DNA of 64,000 bases. Origin: an uncultured Eubacterium sp. (GTDB lineage: Bacteria > Bacillota > Clostridia > Lachnospirales > Lachnospiraceae). Made by a program: the position numbers and the translations under genes. Location of the stretch: assembly GCA_934320655.1 (NCBI GenBank), contig CAKRFN010000004.1:1-64000 (forward strand), given 5' to 3'. Positions 10,127-19,073 of this stretch are shown here, piece by piece. How positions within the stretch are numbered: the stretch's first letter is position 1; every line of letters starts with the position of its first letter. The notes below the pieces were generated by a model. It did no database searches, was not told the origin of the DNA, and saw only the letters and a list, made by a program, of their open reading frames with translations.

Positions 10127-11164
10127 ATGAATTCTTTTGTGAAAATTTCAAGATATGCAGGAATGAGGGAAGATTTAGTGCAGGCTGGTGGTGGAAATTC
10201 TGCGTATAAAATTACAGATGAGAAAATGGTCATAAAAGCTTCGGGGTATCAATTGGCAGATGTGACAGAAAAATCGGGATATGCAGTTGTAAATCCGAAA
10301 ATGATTAGAGATGCATTTCTTGGATGTAAAAATCTTGATGAAATGACGGAGGAGCAATCAAAAGAAATATTAGAAAGCGCATTTCTTGAAGGTGAAAGAC
10401 CATCAATTGAAACATTTTTGCATTCTATTTCGGGAAGATATTCGCTACATACACATCCTGTGGTAGTGAATGCACTTACATGTAGAAAAAATGGAGAAGA
10501 AATAATAAATAAACTTTTTCCAGATGCATTGATAATTCCTTATGCAACACCAGGAATTGAATTAGCAAAAGCATATTTTCAAGAATATAAAAAATATAAA
10601 AATAATTTTAAAAATGAACCTAAATTTGTGTTTTTGATGAATCATGGTTTACTTGTGAGTGCAGATACTGTGGATGAAGTAATTAGACTTACAGAAACAG
10701 TTACAAAAAAGATTGAAGGATTTTTACATGTTGATATGTCAGCATATCATGATATTCTTGAAATAGATAATTTATATAATGATGGAATTGAGTGGTTAGT
10801 GACAGATAAAAATGTTATAGATACATATCATAATTTGAATGGGATATGGGATCATTTTTTCTGTCCAGACTGTGTAGTTTTCCTTGGAAAAAAGATGTAT
10901 GCAGAAATAACGGAAAAAATCAATGAGAAAAGATTTAATTCTTTTGTGGAAGAAAATGGATATCCGGTGATTGTTTCGTATAAAAATAATCTTTATATCC
11001 ACGCAGAGTCGGTAAAAAAGGCGTTAGAAATCCAAAGTGTATTAAGTTTTAGTGCACAAGTGATAATGCTGAATAGAAATGTAGAATGTAATTTCTTATC
11101 AGAAAAAGAAAAGAATTTTTTGTTAAACTGGGATGCTGAAAAATACAGAAAAAATTTAAAATAA
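10127..11164 (+). CDS. Class II aldolase/adducin-family protein
   Basis: A 345-residue protein whose first 215 residues are a class II aldolase fold. VQAGGGNSAYK near the N-terminus resembles the aldolase half of rhamnulose-1-phosphate aldolase/dehydrogenases. SLHTHPVVVNAL supplies the zinc-binding His pair and NHGLLV the downstream His. Enzymes of this fold cleave, form or epimerise phosphorylated sugars. The last 130 residues are an extension I cannot assign. A clear AAAGGAG ribosome site precedes the ATG. It heads a run of nucleotidyltransferase, kinase and phosphatase genes, so an anabolic role making an unusual sugar or polyol phosphate is plausible. Confidence 0.75.
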   Translation: MNSFVKISRYAGMREDLVQAGGGNSAYKITDEKMVIKASGYQLADVTEKSGYAVVNPKMIRDAFLGCKNLDEMTEEQSKEILESAFLEGERPSIETFLHSISGRYSLHTHPVVVNALTCRKNGEEIINKLFPDALIIPYATPGIELAKAYFQEYKKYKNNFKNEPKFVFLMNHGLLVSADTVDEVIRLTETVTKKIEGFLHVDMSAYHDILEIDNLYNDGIEWLVTDKNVIDTYHNLNGIWDHFFCPDCVVFLGKKMYAEITEKINEKRFNSFVEENGYPVIVSYKNNLYIHAESVKKALEIQSVLSFSAQVIMLNRNVECNFLSEKEKNFLLNWDAEKYRKNLK

Positions 11165-11182
11165 AAGGGGAGACTATGCATT

Positions 11183-11956
11183 ATGAAAATTATTATACCA
11201 ATGACCGGATATGGCTCAAGATTTGTTGCTGCTGGATATAAAGATTTGAAGCCTTTTATAAAAGTACAAAATAAACCAATTATTCAATGGATTATTGAGG
11301 GAATGTATCCAGAAGAAAAGAACATTCTTTTTGTGTGCAGACAGGAACATTTAGATGAAATACCAGATATGAGAGATCAATTATTAAAAATTGCACCAAC
11401 AGCAGATATTTTTGCAATTCGTGATTGGGTGAAAAAAGGACCTGTTTATGATGTCCTTCGTGCAGCAACAAGAATTGAGGATGATGAGCCGTGTATAGTT
11501 AATTACTGTGATTTTTACATGACCTGGGATTATAAAAAATTTGTGCTTGATGTTAAAAAAAGAGCATGTGATGGAGCTGTACCATGCTATACAGGTTTTC
11601 ATCCGCATCTTTTAATAGAGAAGAATTATTATGCATCGTGCCTCACAGATGAAGAAGACAATTTGATACAAATCAAAGAAAAGTATTCTTTCGAAAAGGA
11701 TAAAACGAAGGCAAAGCATTCACCGGGTGTGTATTACTTCAAAGATGGGGCAACCTTAAAAAAATATTGCCAGATGCTTGTCGATGCAAATGAAACGCTT
11801 AATGGAGAATTTTATGCAAGTCTTCCGTATAATTATATGGTAAAAGACGGAAAGAAAGTTTGGGTTCCAACAAATGTAGATAAGTTTTGCCAATGGGGGA
11901 CACCAGAAGATATGGCAGATTATTTGTTTTGGACAGAATGTACAAGGAGGTTTTAA
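11183..11956 (+). CDS. Sugar or polyol phosphate nucleotidyltransferase
   Basis: A 257-residue NTP-transferase fold protein. The N-terminal loop is IIPMTGYGSRFVAAGYKDLKP, a degenerate form of the G-x-G-x-R...K-P signature that binds the nucleotide. CDFYMTWD near residue 110 corresponds to the metal-binding Asp region. Such enzymes join NTP to a sugar- or alcohol-phosphate to give an NDP-activated donor. It is shorter than the RmlA group and closer in size to LicC-like enzymes. It is 2 nt from the next gene, a related nucleotidyltransferase. Substrate and nucleotide are unknown. Confidence 0.75.
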   Translation: MKIIIPMTGYGSRFVAAGYKDLKPFIKVQNKPIIQWIIEGMYPEEKNILFVCRQEHLDEIPDMRDQLLKIAPTADIFAIRDWVKKGPVYDVLRAATRIEDDEPCIVNYCDFYMTWDYKKFVLDVKKRACDGAVPCYTGFHPHLLIEKNYYASCLTDEEDNLIQIKEKYSFEKDKTKAKHSPGVYYFKDGATLKKYCQMLVDANETLNGEFYASLPYNYMVKDGKKVWVPTNVDKFCQWGTPEDMADYLFWTECTRRF

Positions 11957-11958
11957 CT

Positions 11959-12774
11959 ATGAATATAATAATTCCAATGGCAGGAGCGGGGCAAAGATTT
12001 GCAGATGAAGGGTATAAGATTAGTAAACCTGCCATACCAACTATTGATCGTAAGACAGGGAAAGAGTACCCTATGGTTGTATGTGCAACGATGGATTTGC
12101 CTGGAGTAAAAGCAGATGGTAGTAATGTTACATATATTGATCGAACTTTTCATAAGGATAATGGAATGGAAGGTGCTATTAAAGAATATTTTCCCGAGGC
12201 AAAATTTATTACAATTGATAAGTTAACAGAGGGACAGGCCTGCACATGTTTACTTGCTAAAGATAGTATTAATTCTGAAGAGGAATTACTTATTGCAGGC
12301 TGTGATAATGGAATGGTGATTAATCAGGAAAAATTTGAAAAGATGACGCAGGAATGTGATGTTTTGGCGTTTACTTATAGGCATAATCAGGCAGTTTTAA
12401 AGAATCCAGATGCATATGGCTGGATGATCGTGGATAATGAGGAAACAGGTAAAATTTCTGATATTTCCATAAAAAAAGCCATTTCAGATACACCTATGGA
12501 AGATCATGCAATTGTTGCAACCTTTTGGTTTAAACATGGAAAAGATTTTATCCGGGCTGCGGAAAAAATGATTGCAGAAAATGATAGAATTAATAATGAA
12601 TTTTATGTTGATCAGGTTATGAAGCATTGTCTTGAATTAGATATGGATGCAAGGGTATTTGAAATTGAAAGATATATTGGTTGGGGTACCCCAAAGGATT
12701 ATGAAGAATACCAGGCAACCATTAGATATTGGAAAGAATTTACAGATAGTCAGGGATTTATTCCGGGGAATTAA
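11959..12774 (+). CDS. Second sugar or polyol phosphate nucleotidyltransferase
   Basis: A 271-residue NTP-transferase paralogue of the preceding gene, with IIPMAGAGQRFADEGYKISKP at the N-terminus and AGCDNGMV near residue 114 as the Asp-containing metal site. The ATG at 11959 is chosen because AAGGAGG at 11944-11950 lies 8 nt upstream; an in-frame ATG at 11887 would overlap the previous gene heavily. Two adjacent paralogues could activate two different phosphates, or one could be catalytic and the other regulatory. Both keep the KP motif, so I expect both to bind nucleotide. Confidence 0.75.
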   Translation: MNIIIPMAGAGQRFADEGYKISKPAIPTIDRKTGKEYPMVVCATMDLPGVKADGSNVTYIDRTFHKDNGMEGAIKEYFPEAKFITIDKLTEGQACTCLLAKDSINSEEELLIAGCDNGMVINQEKFEKMTQECDVLAFTYRHNQAVLKNPDAYGWMIVDNEETGKISDISIKKAISDTPMEDHAIVATFWFKHGKDFIRAAEKMIAENDRINNEFYVDQVMKHCLELDMDARVFEIERYIGWGTPKDYEEYQATIRYWKEFTDSQGFIPGN

Positions 12775-12778
12775 AGGT

Positions 12779-14866
12779 ATGAGAACGAACGATAAAAACA
12801 GCATACATTCAAAATATTATTTGTTTATAATTGCAGTTTTAATAGTAAAGGTTATTCTGATGGGACTTTTTTCATCTGATTATCAGAATAAATTATTTAT
12901 TCCTTTTGTAAAAGATTTTGTTTTAACTGGTGGAAATGTATATCAACGATTTTATGAAAAAGGTATAATAAATGCTTTTCCTTATCCTTCAATGATGCTT
13001 TTAGTGGAAAGCGTTGGAATGTTTATTATTAAAGTGCTGGGAATAAAAAATGTTTTTTTGATTAATTTCTGTTTTAAACTACCTAGTTTTCTTCTTGATT
13101 TAATTGGATTAAAGATATTAGTTCGGTTTTTCCCGGAAAAAAGAAGATATATTGGGGTTTTTTATTATGGTTCACCTATTGTGTTGTATTCTGTTTATAT
13201 GCATGGACAATTAGATCTTATACCTATGGTCTTTTTGATAATCGCATTAGCATTTCTGATTTCAAAGAAATCGGTGAAGTATAGATATATATTCGGGGGA
13301 ATATTTACGGTTATTGCACTTTTATGTAAGTTACATATATTAGCGGTTATTCCGATTATTTTCTTTTATCTACAAAAAAGAGATAGTATAAAAAGGGCTT
13401 GTGAATATGTAATTGGTGTCATTATAGGAATGTGCATTGGAATTTTACCAATTTGGTCAGATGGATTTAGACAAATGGTATTATTCAATAAAGAACAGAT
13501 GGTATTAACTAAGGTGGCATTTAATTTTGATACGGTGCAATTATATATTCCTATTATAGCTGTTTTATTTATTTATCTGCTTACATTTAAAATTAATTAT
13601 ATGAATAGAGAATTGTTTTTTAATCTCTGTGGTATCGTGTTTGCGGTATTTTTGGCATTTTGTCCGCCTATGCCGGGGTGGTATGTTTGGATTGTTTCGT
13701 TTATAGCATTATTTTTTGCAGCAATTAATAAGGAAAAGTACAAGAATATAGCTATTTATGCGGTATTAAATGTTATATATTTAATATATTTTATTTTCTT
13801 GCATAATAGAGATGTAGTGGATCTTTATTTATGTAATAAAAGCTTAGAGTGGATAAAATATAATAATTCTATTATTTCAAATGGCACATTTACAATTTTA
13901 TCAGGAATATTGATTTATTTAATAATTTCAATGTATCAGTTAGGGGTAGCTAGTAATAGTTTTTATAAAAGAAAAAATATTCCATTTACTATTGGAATTG
14001 CGGGAGATAGCGGAGCGGGAAAATCTACATTTATTGATATCGTCGAAAAAGGCTTGGGATATTCCAATTTGCTTTATATTGAAGGCGATGGAGACCATAG
14101 ATGGGAACGGGGAAATCGTTTTTGGGATGAATACACTGCTTTAAATCCAAAGGCGAATTATTTATATAGACAGGCAAAAGATCTTTCAGATCTTCGATCT
14201 GGAAGTGCTGTTAGAAGAGTAGATTATGACCACAGTACTGGAAAATTTACAAGTCCTAAAAGAATTTCATCGAAGGATTATGTGATTTTATGTGGTCTGC
14301 ATGCACTATATCTTCCTCAGACAAGAAAACTTTTGGATTTGAAGATTTATATGGATGCGGATGAAACATTGCGACGTTATTGGAAAATTCAAAGAGATAC
14401 AACTAAAAGAGGACATTCTAAAGAAGCGGTATTAAAATCTATAGAGGAAAGGATGCCTGATGCACAAAAGTTTATTTATCCACAGAAGAATTATGCTGAT
14501 TTGATTGTGAAATATTACGATAAGAATCTCACTGATTGCATGGTGGAAAATTATGATGTAAAGATCAGTGTTCGTCTTATGTTAAGTGCAGCGGTTGATA
14601 TAGAACCGCTGGTAAATGAATTAAGAGGGTATGGAATTACCGTGGAATATGACTATTCTGAAGATTTAAAAAATCAATATGTAACATTAGATGCTGATAA
14701 TATGGAAGAAATTTCACTTCCGATAGAAGAGATAGCGGAGAGAGTAATTCCGCAGTTGGAAGAAATTACTCGCGAAAATTTGAATTCGGATGTGAATGCG
14801 AAAGATGGTATGATAATATTATTTTTATTGTTGTTGATTAGTAATAAAATGCAAGGAGTTCCGTAA
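12779..14866 (+). CDS. Membrane glycosyltransferase fused to uridine kinase/phosphoribulokinase-like domain
   Basis: A 695-residue protein in two parts. Residues about 10-390 have ten or more hydrophobic helices and resemble GT-C/GT87-like mannosyltransferases. Residues about 395-690 are a soluble P-loop kinase: GIAGDSGAGKST (Walker A), YIEGDGDHRWERG, LNPKANYLYRQ, VDYDHSTGKF, ILCGLHAL and IYMDADETLRRYWKI, all typical of the uridine kinase/phosphoribulokinase group. The ATG at 12779 is 5 nt after the previous stop. Its stop overlaps the next start by one base (TAATG). A kinase tethered to a membrane transferase suggests local phosphorylation of a precursor or carrier; the substrate is unknown. 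Confidence 0.75.
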   Translation: MRTNDKNSIHSKYYLFIIAVLIVKVILMGLFSSDYQNKLFIPFVKDFVLTGGNVYQRFYEKGIINAFPYPSMMLLVESVGMFIIKVLGIKNVFLINFCFKLPSFLLDLIGLKILVRFFPEKRRYIGVFYYGSPIVLYSVYMHGQLDLIPMVFLIIALAFLISKKSVKYRYIFGGIFTVIALLCKLHILAVIPIIFFYLQKRDSIKRACEYVIGVIIGMCIGILPIWSDGFRQMVLFNKEQMVLTKVAFNFDTVQLYIPIIAVLFIYLLTFKINYMNRELFFNLCGIVFAVFLAFCPPMPGWYVWIVSFIALFFAAINKEKYKNIAIYAVLNVIYLIYFIFLHNRDVVDLYLCNKSLEWIKYNNSIISNGTFTILSGILIYLIISMYQLGVASNSFYKRKNIPFTIGIAGDSGAGKSTFIDIVEKGLGYSNLLYIEGDGDHRWERGNRFWDEYTALNPKANYLYRQAKDLSDLRSGSAVRRVDYDHSTGKFTSPKRISSKDYVILCGLHALYLPQTRKLLDLKIYMDADETLRRYWKIQRDTTKRGHSKEAVLKSIEERMPDAQKFIYPQKNYADLIVKYYDKNLTDCMVENYDVKISVRLMLSAAVDIEPLVNELRGYGITVEYDYSEDLKNQYVTLDADNMEEISLPIEEIAERVIPQLEEITRENLNSDVNAKDGMIILFLLLLISNKMQGVP

Positions 14867-15540
14867 TGATTAAGGCCGTTGTTTTCGATTTGGATAATAC
14901 GATTTATAATTATGATGAATGCCACATAGTAGCAATGAAGCAATTAGAAGAATACGTATGTGGTAAATATGAGCTGAATAAAGTTGATTTTAGAAAAAAT
15001 TTTGAACTTGCAAAAGATGAAGTGAAAGAATTGCTTGGAAACACGGGAGCATCACATAATCGGATGTTATATATGCAGATTTTTCTTGAAAAAATAAATC
15101 AATCTCCCGTAGAGGATGCATTAGAGTTATATGACATTTATTGGAGTGTAATGCTTGAAAAAATGACTCCTTTTAAGTATGTTATGCCTTTGATGAAACA
15201 ATTAAAGCATAGAAAAATTGAAATTGGAATCCTTACAGATCTAACAGCACATATTCAACATAGAAAAATTAAAAAATTATGTATTACAGAATATATAGAT
15301 GTGATTGTCACAAGCGAGGAAGTGGGGGCTGAAAAGCCTTCTAATATAGCTTTTTCACGAATAATTCAAAAATTGCATTGTAATCCGGAAGAAATTTTAA
15401 TGATAGGAGATAGTCAAAAAAAGGATATTGACGGAGCTGTTAATGCTGGAATGAGAGGTATGTTATTTTTAGAAAGCTATAAAGATACAATGGATGAAAG
15501 AGTAATGGAGTATATTGATGGTGGAATGGATAAAAAGTAA
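14866..15540 (+). CDS. HAD-superfamily phosphatase
   Basis: A 224-residue HAD hydrolase with all core motifs: VVFDLDNTIYN (nucleophile and acid Asp), ILTDLT (motif II Thr), a Lys in GAEKPSN, and MIGDSQKKDIDGA (metal-binding Asp pair). A helical cap lies between motifs I and II. It most likely removes phosphate from a small sugar or polyol phosphate made by the surrounding genes, although HAD specificity is not predictable from sequence. Its start shares one base with the previous stop, and its 3' end overlaps the GtrA gene by 23 nt, so it is embedded in a tightly coupled operon. Confidence 0.8.
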   Translation: MIKAVVFDLDNTIYNYDECHIVAMKQLEEYVCGKYELNKVDFRKNFELAKDEVKELLGNTGASHNRMLYMQIFLEKINQSPVEDALELYDIYWSVMLEKMTPFKYVMPLMKQLKHRKIEIGILTDLTAHIQHRKIKKLCITEYIDVIVTSEEVGAEKPSNIAFSRIIQKLHCNPEEILMIGDSQKKDIDGAVNAGMRGMLFLESYKDTMDERVMEYIDGGMDKK

Positions 15541-15916
15541 ATTTGAGATAAAAGAGATTTTGAAATTTTTAGTAGGTGGTGGAAGTGCAGTTGTTGTTGA
15601 TGCGTTGTTTTATGCAATATTAAAGGCGTATATAGATTTTTCTGTCGCTAAAGCAATTTCTTATATTTTGGGAGCTTTTGTTGGATTTATAATTAATAAA
15701 TTATGGACTTTTGAAAGTAAAAAATTTAAAGTGGCTGAGATTTATAAATATATTATTTTGTATGCTTGTTCTGCATTAGTCAATACCGGAGTAAATAAGT
15801 TTGTAATCTGGATTATTCCTAGTACAGTATTTGCATTTTTGTGTGCAACAGGTACCAGCACAGTTATGAACTTTTTGGGACAAAAATTTTTGGTGTTTAG
15901 AAAGGATGAAAAATAA
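15518..15916 (+). CDS. GtrA-family membrane protein
   Basis: A 132-residue four-helix membrane protein with the GtrA pattern: KFLVGGGSAVVVDALFY, then FVGFIINKLWTF after the second helix and LGQKFLVF at the end. GtrA proteins are thought to flip polyprenyl-phosphate sugars and are usually paired with a DPM1-like GT2 enzyme; the next gene is exactly that. The ATG at 15518 has GGAG 7 nt upstream; in-frame TTG (15515) and GTG (15521) are alternatives. The gene overlaps the end of the HAD gene, and its stop shares a base with the next start. Confidence 0.85.
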   Translation: MVEWIKSKFEIKEILKFLVGGGSAVVVDALFYAILKAYIDFSVAKAISYILGAFVGFIINKLWTFESKKFKVAEIYKYIILYACSALVNTGVNKFVIWIIPSTVFAFLCATGTSTVMNFLGQKFLVFRKDEK

Positions 15917-16623
15917 TGAAATTATCAATTGTTGTTCCGTGCTACAATGAATCTGAAAATATTCCTCTTATATTAAATAGATTTGCAGATGTAATAAAAA
16001 GAGATGATGTAGAGGTGGTTTTGGTAGATAATGGATCTACTGATGATTCTGCTGCTATAATTGAAAAATTAATACCAAAGTATTCCTTTGCTAGAACAAC
16101 TAAAGTTGAAGTGAATCAAGGATATGGTTATGGAATTATACAGGGATTGAAAGTGTGTAAAGGCGAGTTTATTGGCTGGACACATGCTGATATGCAGACA
16201 GATCCTGCGGATTTAATGAAGGCATTGGAAATTATTGAAAAGAATGGAAATGAAAAGCAATTATATGTGAAAGGAAATCGAAAAGGAAGACCTGCTTTTG
16301 ACCAGTTTTTCACAAGTGGTATGAGTTTGTTTGAAACTATGTATATGGGGGTGAAGCTATATGATGTAAATGCGCAGCCTAATGTATTTAGTAAAGAATT
16401 TTTTGAAAGCTGGCAAAATCCACCGAAGGATTTTGCACTTGATTTATATGCATTATATATGGCTCAGAAAGCGGGGTTAAAAATAGAAAGATTTGATGTA
16501 CTTTTCCCGGAAAGGGTTCATGGAGAGTCTCATTGGAATAATGGGAGTATAAAAGCAAAATGGAAATTCATTAAGAGAACATTGGACTTTAGTGTAAAAT
16601 TAAAAAAAGTGGGAATTAAGTAG
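15916..16623 (+). CDS. GT2 glycosyltransferase, polyprenyl-phosphate sugar synthase-like
   Basis: A 235-residue GT2 enzyme with LSIVVPCYNESENIPLIL, LVDNGSTDDSAAII, NQGYGYGIIQGLKVCKGEFIG split around a catalytic pocket, and WTHADMQTDP as the DxD site. This resembles dolichyl/undecaprenyl-phosphate sugar synthases. No C-terminal membrane helices are present, fitting a two-gene arrangement with GtrA. It probably loads a sugar onto undecaprenyl phosphate for use by the GT-C type membrane proteins nearby. The start codon overlaps the gtrA stop. Confidence 0.83.
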   Translation: MKLSIVVPCYNESENIPLILNRFADVIKRDDVEVVLVDNGSTDDSAAIIEKLIPKYSFARTTKVEVNQGYGYGIIQGLKVCKGEFIGWTHADMQTDPADLMKALEIIEKNGNEKQLYVKGNRKGRPAFDQFFTSGMSLFETMYMGVKLYDVNAQPNVFSKEFFESWQNPPKDFALDLYALYMAQKAGLKIERFDVLFPERVHGESHWNNGSIKAKWKFIKRTLDFSVKLKKVGIK

Positions 16624-16635
16624 GAGGATTTTATT

Positions 16636-17226
16636 ATGGAGTTTATAGCACATAGAATTAACACAGTTGAAGAATTGAAAAAACTTCCAAAAGAATATGG
16701 AGTAGAATTAGATTTGCGAGATGATTTGAATGGTCGAATTTACATACAACATAATCCATTTGAACCAGGTGAAGATTTTGAGGAATACTTGAAAAATTAT
16801 CATCATGGAACGATGATATTAAATGTCAAAAGTGAAAGGATTGAATTGAAAATATTGGAAATGCTTCCAAAATATGATGTGAAATCTTATTTTTTCTTAG
16901 ATTCTTCTTTTCCAATGATTTGGTTACTGAGTAATCAAGGAGAAAAGAATATTGCGTTAAGAGTATCAGAAGTAGAGGGGCTTGACACACCAAGAAATAT
17001 GGCTGGAAAAGTAGAATGGATTTGGGTAGATTGCTTTAGTAAAATTCCAATTGGAAAAACAGAGGCTGAAGAATTAAAAAAATTAGGATATAAGCTTTGC
17101 TTAGTTTCTCCTGAACTAGAGGGAAGAGATGTGGAGATCGAAAAATATAAAGAGCAGATGCAGGATTGGGGAATTGAGTTTAATGCTATTTGTACTAAGT
17201 GGCATAATATCAATAGATGGAAGTAG
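16636..17226 (+). CDS. GDPD/PI-PLC-like TIM-barrel protein
   Basis: A 196-residue protein that resembles a reduced glycerophosphodiester phosphodiesterase barrel. FIAHRIN at the N-terminus carries the His-Arg pair, VELDLRD the Glu-x-Asp pair, and IYIQHNPF the second catalytic His. It is shorter than typical GDPD enzymes (about 240 residues), and the C-terminal half is divergent. Such small barrels occur in polysaccharide loci, possibly trimming or transferring phosphodiester-linked substituents. AGGAGG lies just upstream. It ends the tightly packed cassette that begins with the aldolase. Confidence 0.6.
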   Translation: MEFIAHRINTVEELKKLPKEYGVELDLRDDLNGRIYIQHNPFEPGEDFEEYLKNYHHGTMILNVKSERIELKILEMLPKYDVKSYFFLDSSFPMIWLLSNQGEKNIALRVSEVEGLDTPRNMAGKVEWIWVDCFSKIPIGKTEAEELKKLGYKLCLVSPELEGRDVEIEKYKEQMQDWGIEFNAICTKWHNINRWK

Positions 17227-17348
17227 AGAAAAGCGAATTAGATACATGTTTGGTAAGGTGCATTTTTAAACCAATATTTAATTGTTGACAGAAAGGAAAT
17301 ACACGACAAGTAAATTATTTTAATTTATGCAATAGTCATGTAACGTTT

Positions 17349-19052
17349 ATGATGGATAAAAAAAGAATTGAATGGGTAGATATATTTAAAGCATTAGCGA
17401 TTATTTTGGTTGTGGTAGGGCATTCGACAGGTAAATTTAATGCATATATATATCAATTTCATGTGGCAGCATTTTTCTTTATATCCGGTTGGGTGGCAAA
17501 GATGGATGTTGTAAGTTTTGGAAAAGATGTATATAAAAAAAGTATGACTTTAATCGTTCCGCTGTTTACTATGGTTATTTTATATGGGCTGTTACTGAAT
17601 TTATTATCTATGGCCCATGTGTATAATTATTTTTATAATGACCAGTCATCACCGACACTTGCTCTGCTTATAAAAAATTTTATAACTAATGGTTCGATGA
17701 TTGATTTATTAGGGGCAGCTTGGTTTATTGAAGTGCTTTTTTTATCTTCATTGCTTTCTCATTTTGTATATATATTATGTGGTAGAAAAAATTTAATATT
17801 CGGTTTATTTACAGTGTTAATTTATATTTATGGATATTATAGATTAAAAAGTGGTAATGGTCTTCCGTTTGGTGCCGATATTGCAGTTGTTGCTCAGGGG
17901 TATTATGGAATTGCATTTTTAATTAAACAAAGAACACAAAACATTGTGATTAAAAATAAAACTAAAAATACAGTTGCATGTATAAGCTTATTTTGCACTA
18001 CGTTTATAATGGTGTGGATGAAAGAAACATTAAATGGAAGAAATTTAATGGATATTGCAAACAGACAGATGAATAGTTTATGGTGGTGTTCAATTGCTGT
18101 AATTAATGGTGTTTTATGGTTATGGGCATTATCACAATTGGTTTCCATAATAAAAATTACTTTTGTGAAAAAAATATGGTCATTAATTGGAAAATCAACT
18201 ATGGGAATTATGTTAATCCATTTTTTGCTTTTTAGAATTGTTGCAGCTTTACTTGTAATTATGGGAATAGTTACAGGAAGTGAGTGCAAGAATTTAATCC
18301 CTTCAACAACAGTTGGTGAAAAATATTGGTGGATATATTCAATAGTTGCAATTGTGGGTTCAACCATATTATGGAATAGCATGATAAAGATACCGATTTT
18401 AAGGCAAATGTTAGGAAAAGATAAAAATTTTATGCAGGAAATATTGCAGTTCAATGCGTTTGAAGAATTGGGGAAGGTGTATAAAAAAATTGTAAATGCA
18501 TTAGAGTATAGCATGAGGCAAATAAAGATTAGAATTTTTAATAAAGAGACTATAAGAGTAGTGATAGGTGGAATGATTATTTGCTTAATAATGATAGGGT
18601 ATAGGTATGGAGCATATACTAACAGATTAGAATTATATGGACAAGATGCAGTTAATGGAACTTTAAATGTAGAGTTTCCATACAATGAAAATAATATTAT
18701 ATTTACAAGTGGATGGCTTAAACAAGAAGATGGAGAAAATTATAGATGGGTGCAAAAAGAATCGGAATTTCAAGTAGCTTTATCGGATCAAACTCAAATT
18801 ACGATGTCTGGGTATGTTCCTGAAAATGTTAAAGATGTTTCAAACGTAAAATTATATTTAAATGATAATATGTTGGTAGATCAAAATATAATTGGAGGGC
18901 AGGAATTGACATTACAAGGAGATATTTCAAATTACAAAACTGAGGGGAATAATGTTTTTAAATTAGTTTTTGATGGAGAACATCTCCCGGATATCAATGA
19001 TGCTGATCAAAGAGTTTTTAGTGCAATGTTTACTTCAATAGTGATAGAATAG
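17349..19052 (+). CDS. Acyltransferase family 3 membrane protein with extracytoplasmic C-terminal domain
   Basis: A 567-residue protein. Residues about 10-360 form the ten-helix acyltransferase-3 fold; the N-terminus has WVDIFKALAIILVVVGHS with the catalytic-type His and YQFHVAAFFFISGW after it. After a charged linker, one more hydrophobic segment near residue 405 leads to about 160 residues of predicted beta structure, likely outside the membrane. The family O-acetylates surface sugars. The C-terminal extension may present or bind the acceptor. Two adjacent ATGs (17349, 17352) are possible and neither has a good ribosome site. A 122-bp gap before it may contain a weak promoter. Confidence 0.75.
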   Translation: MMDKKRIEWVDIFKALAIILVVVGHSTGKFNAYIYQFHVAAFFFISGWVAKMDVVSFGKDVYKKSMTLIVPLFTMVILYGLLLNLLSMAHVYNYFYNDQSSPTLALLIKNFITNGSMIDLLGAAWFIEVLFLSSLLSHFVYILCGRKNLIFGLFTVLIYIYGYYRLKSGNGLPFGADIAVVAQGYYGIAFLIKQRTQNIVIKNKTKNTVACISLFCTTFIMVWMKETLNGRNLMDIANRQMNSLWWCSIAVINGVLWLWALSQLVSIIKITFVKKIWSLIGKSTMGIMLIHFLLFRIVAALLVIMGIVTGSECKNLIPSTTVGEKYWWIYSIVAIVGSTILWNSMIKIPILRQMLGKDKNFMQEILQFNAFEELGKVYKKIVNALEYSMRQIKIRIFNKETIRVVIGGMIICLIMIGYRYGAYTNRLELYGQDAVNGTLNVEFPYNENNIIFTSGWLKQEDGENYRWVQKESEFQVALSDQTQITMSGYVPENVKDVSNVKLYLNDNMLVDQNIIGGQELTLQGDISNYKTEGNNVFKLVFDGEHLPDINDADQRVFSAMFTSIVIE

Positions 19053-19073
19053 GGGCTGAGAGGATAATATAAA

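Noticed and set aside
17903..18685. 260-codon antisense frame within the first acyltransferase gene
   Set aside because: The plus-strand frame has clear acyltransferase motifs and helix pattern; the antisense translation mirrors hydrophobic codons.
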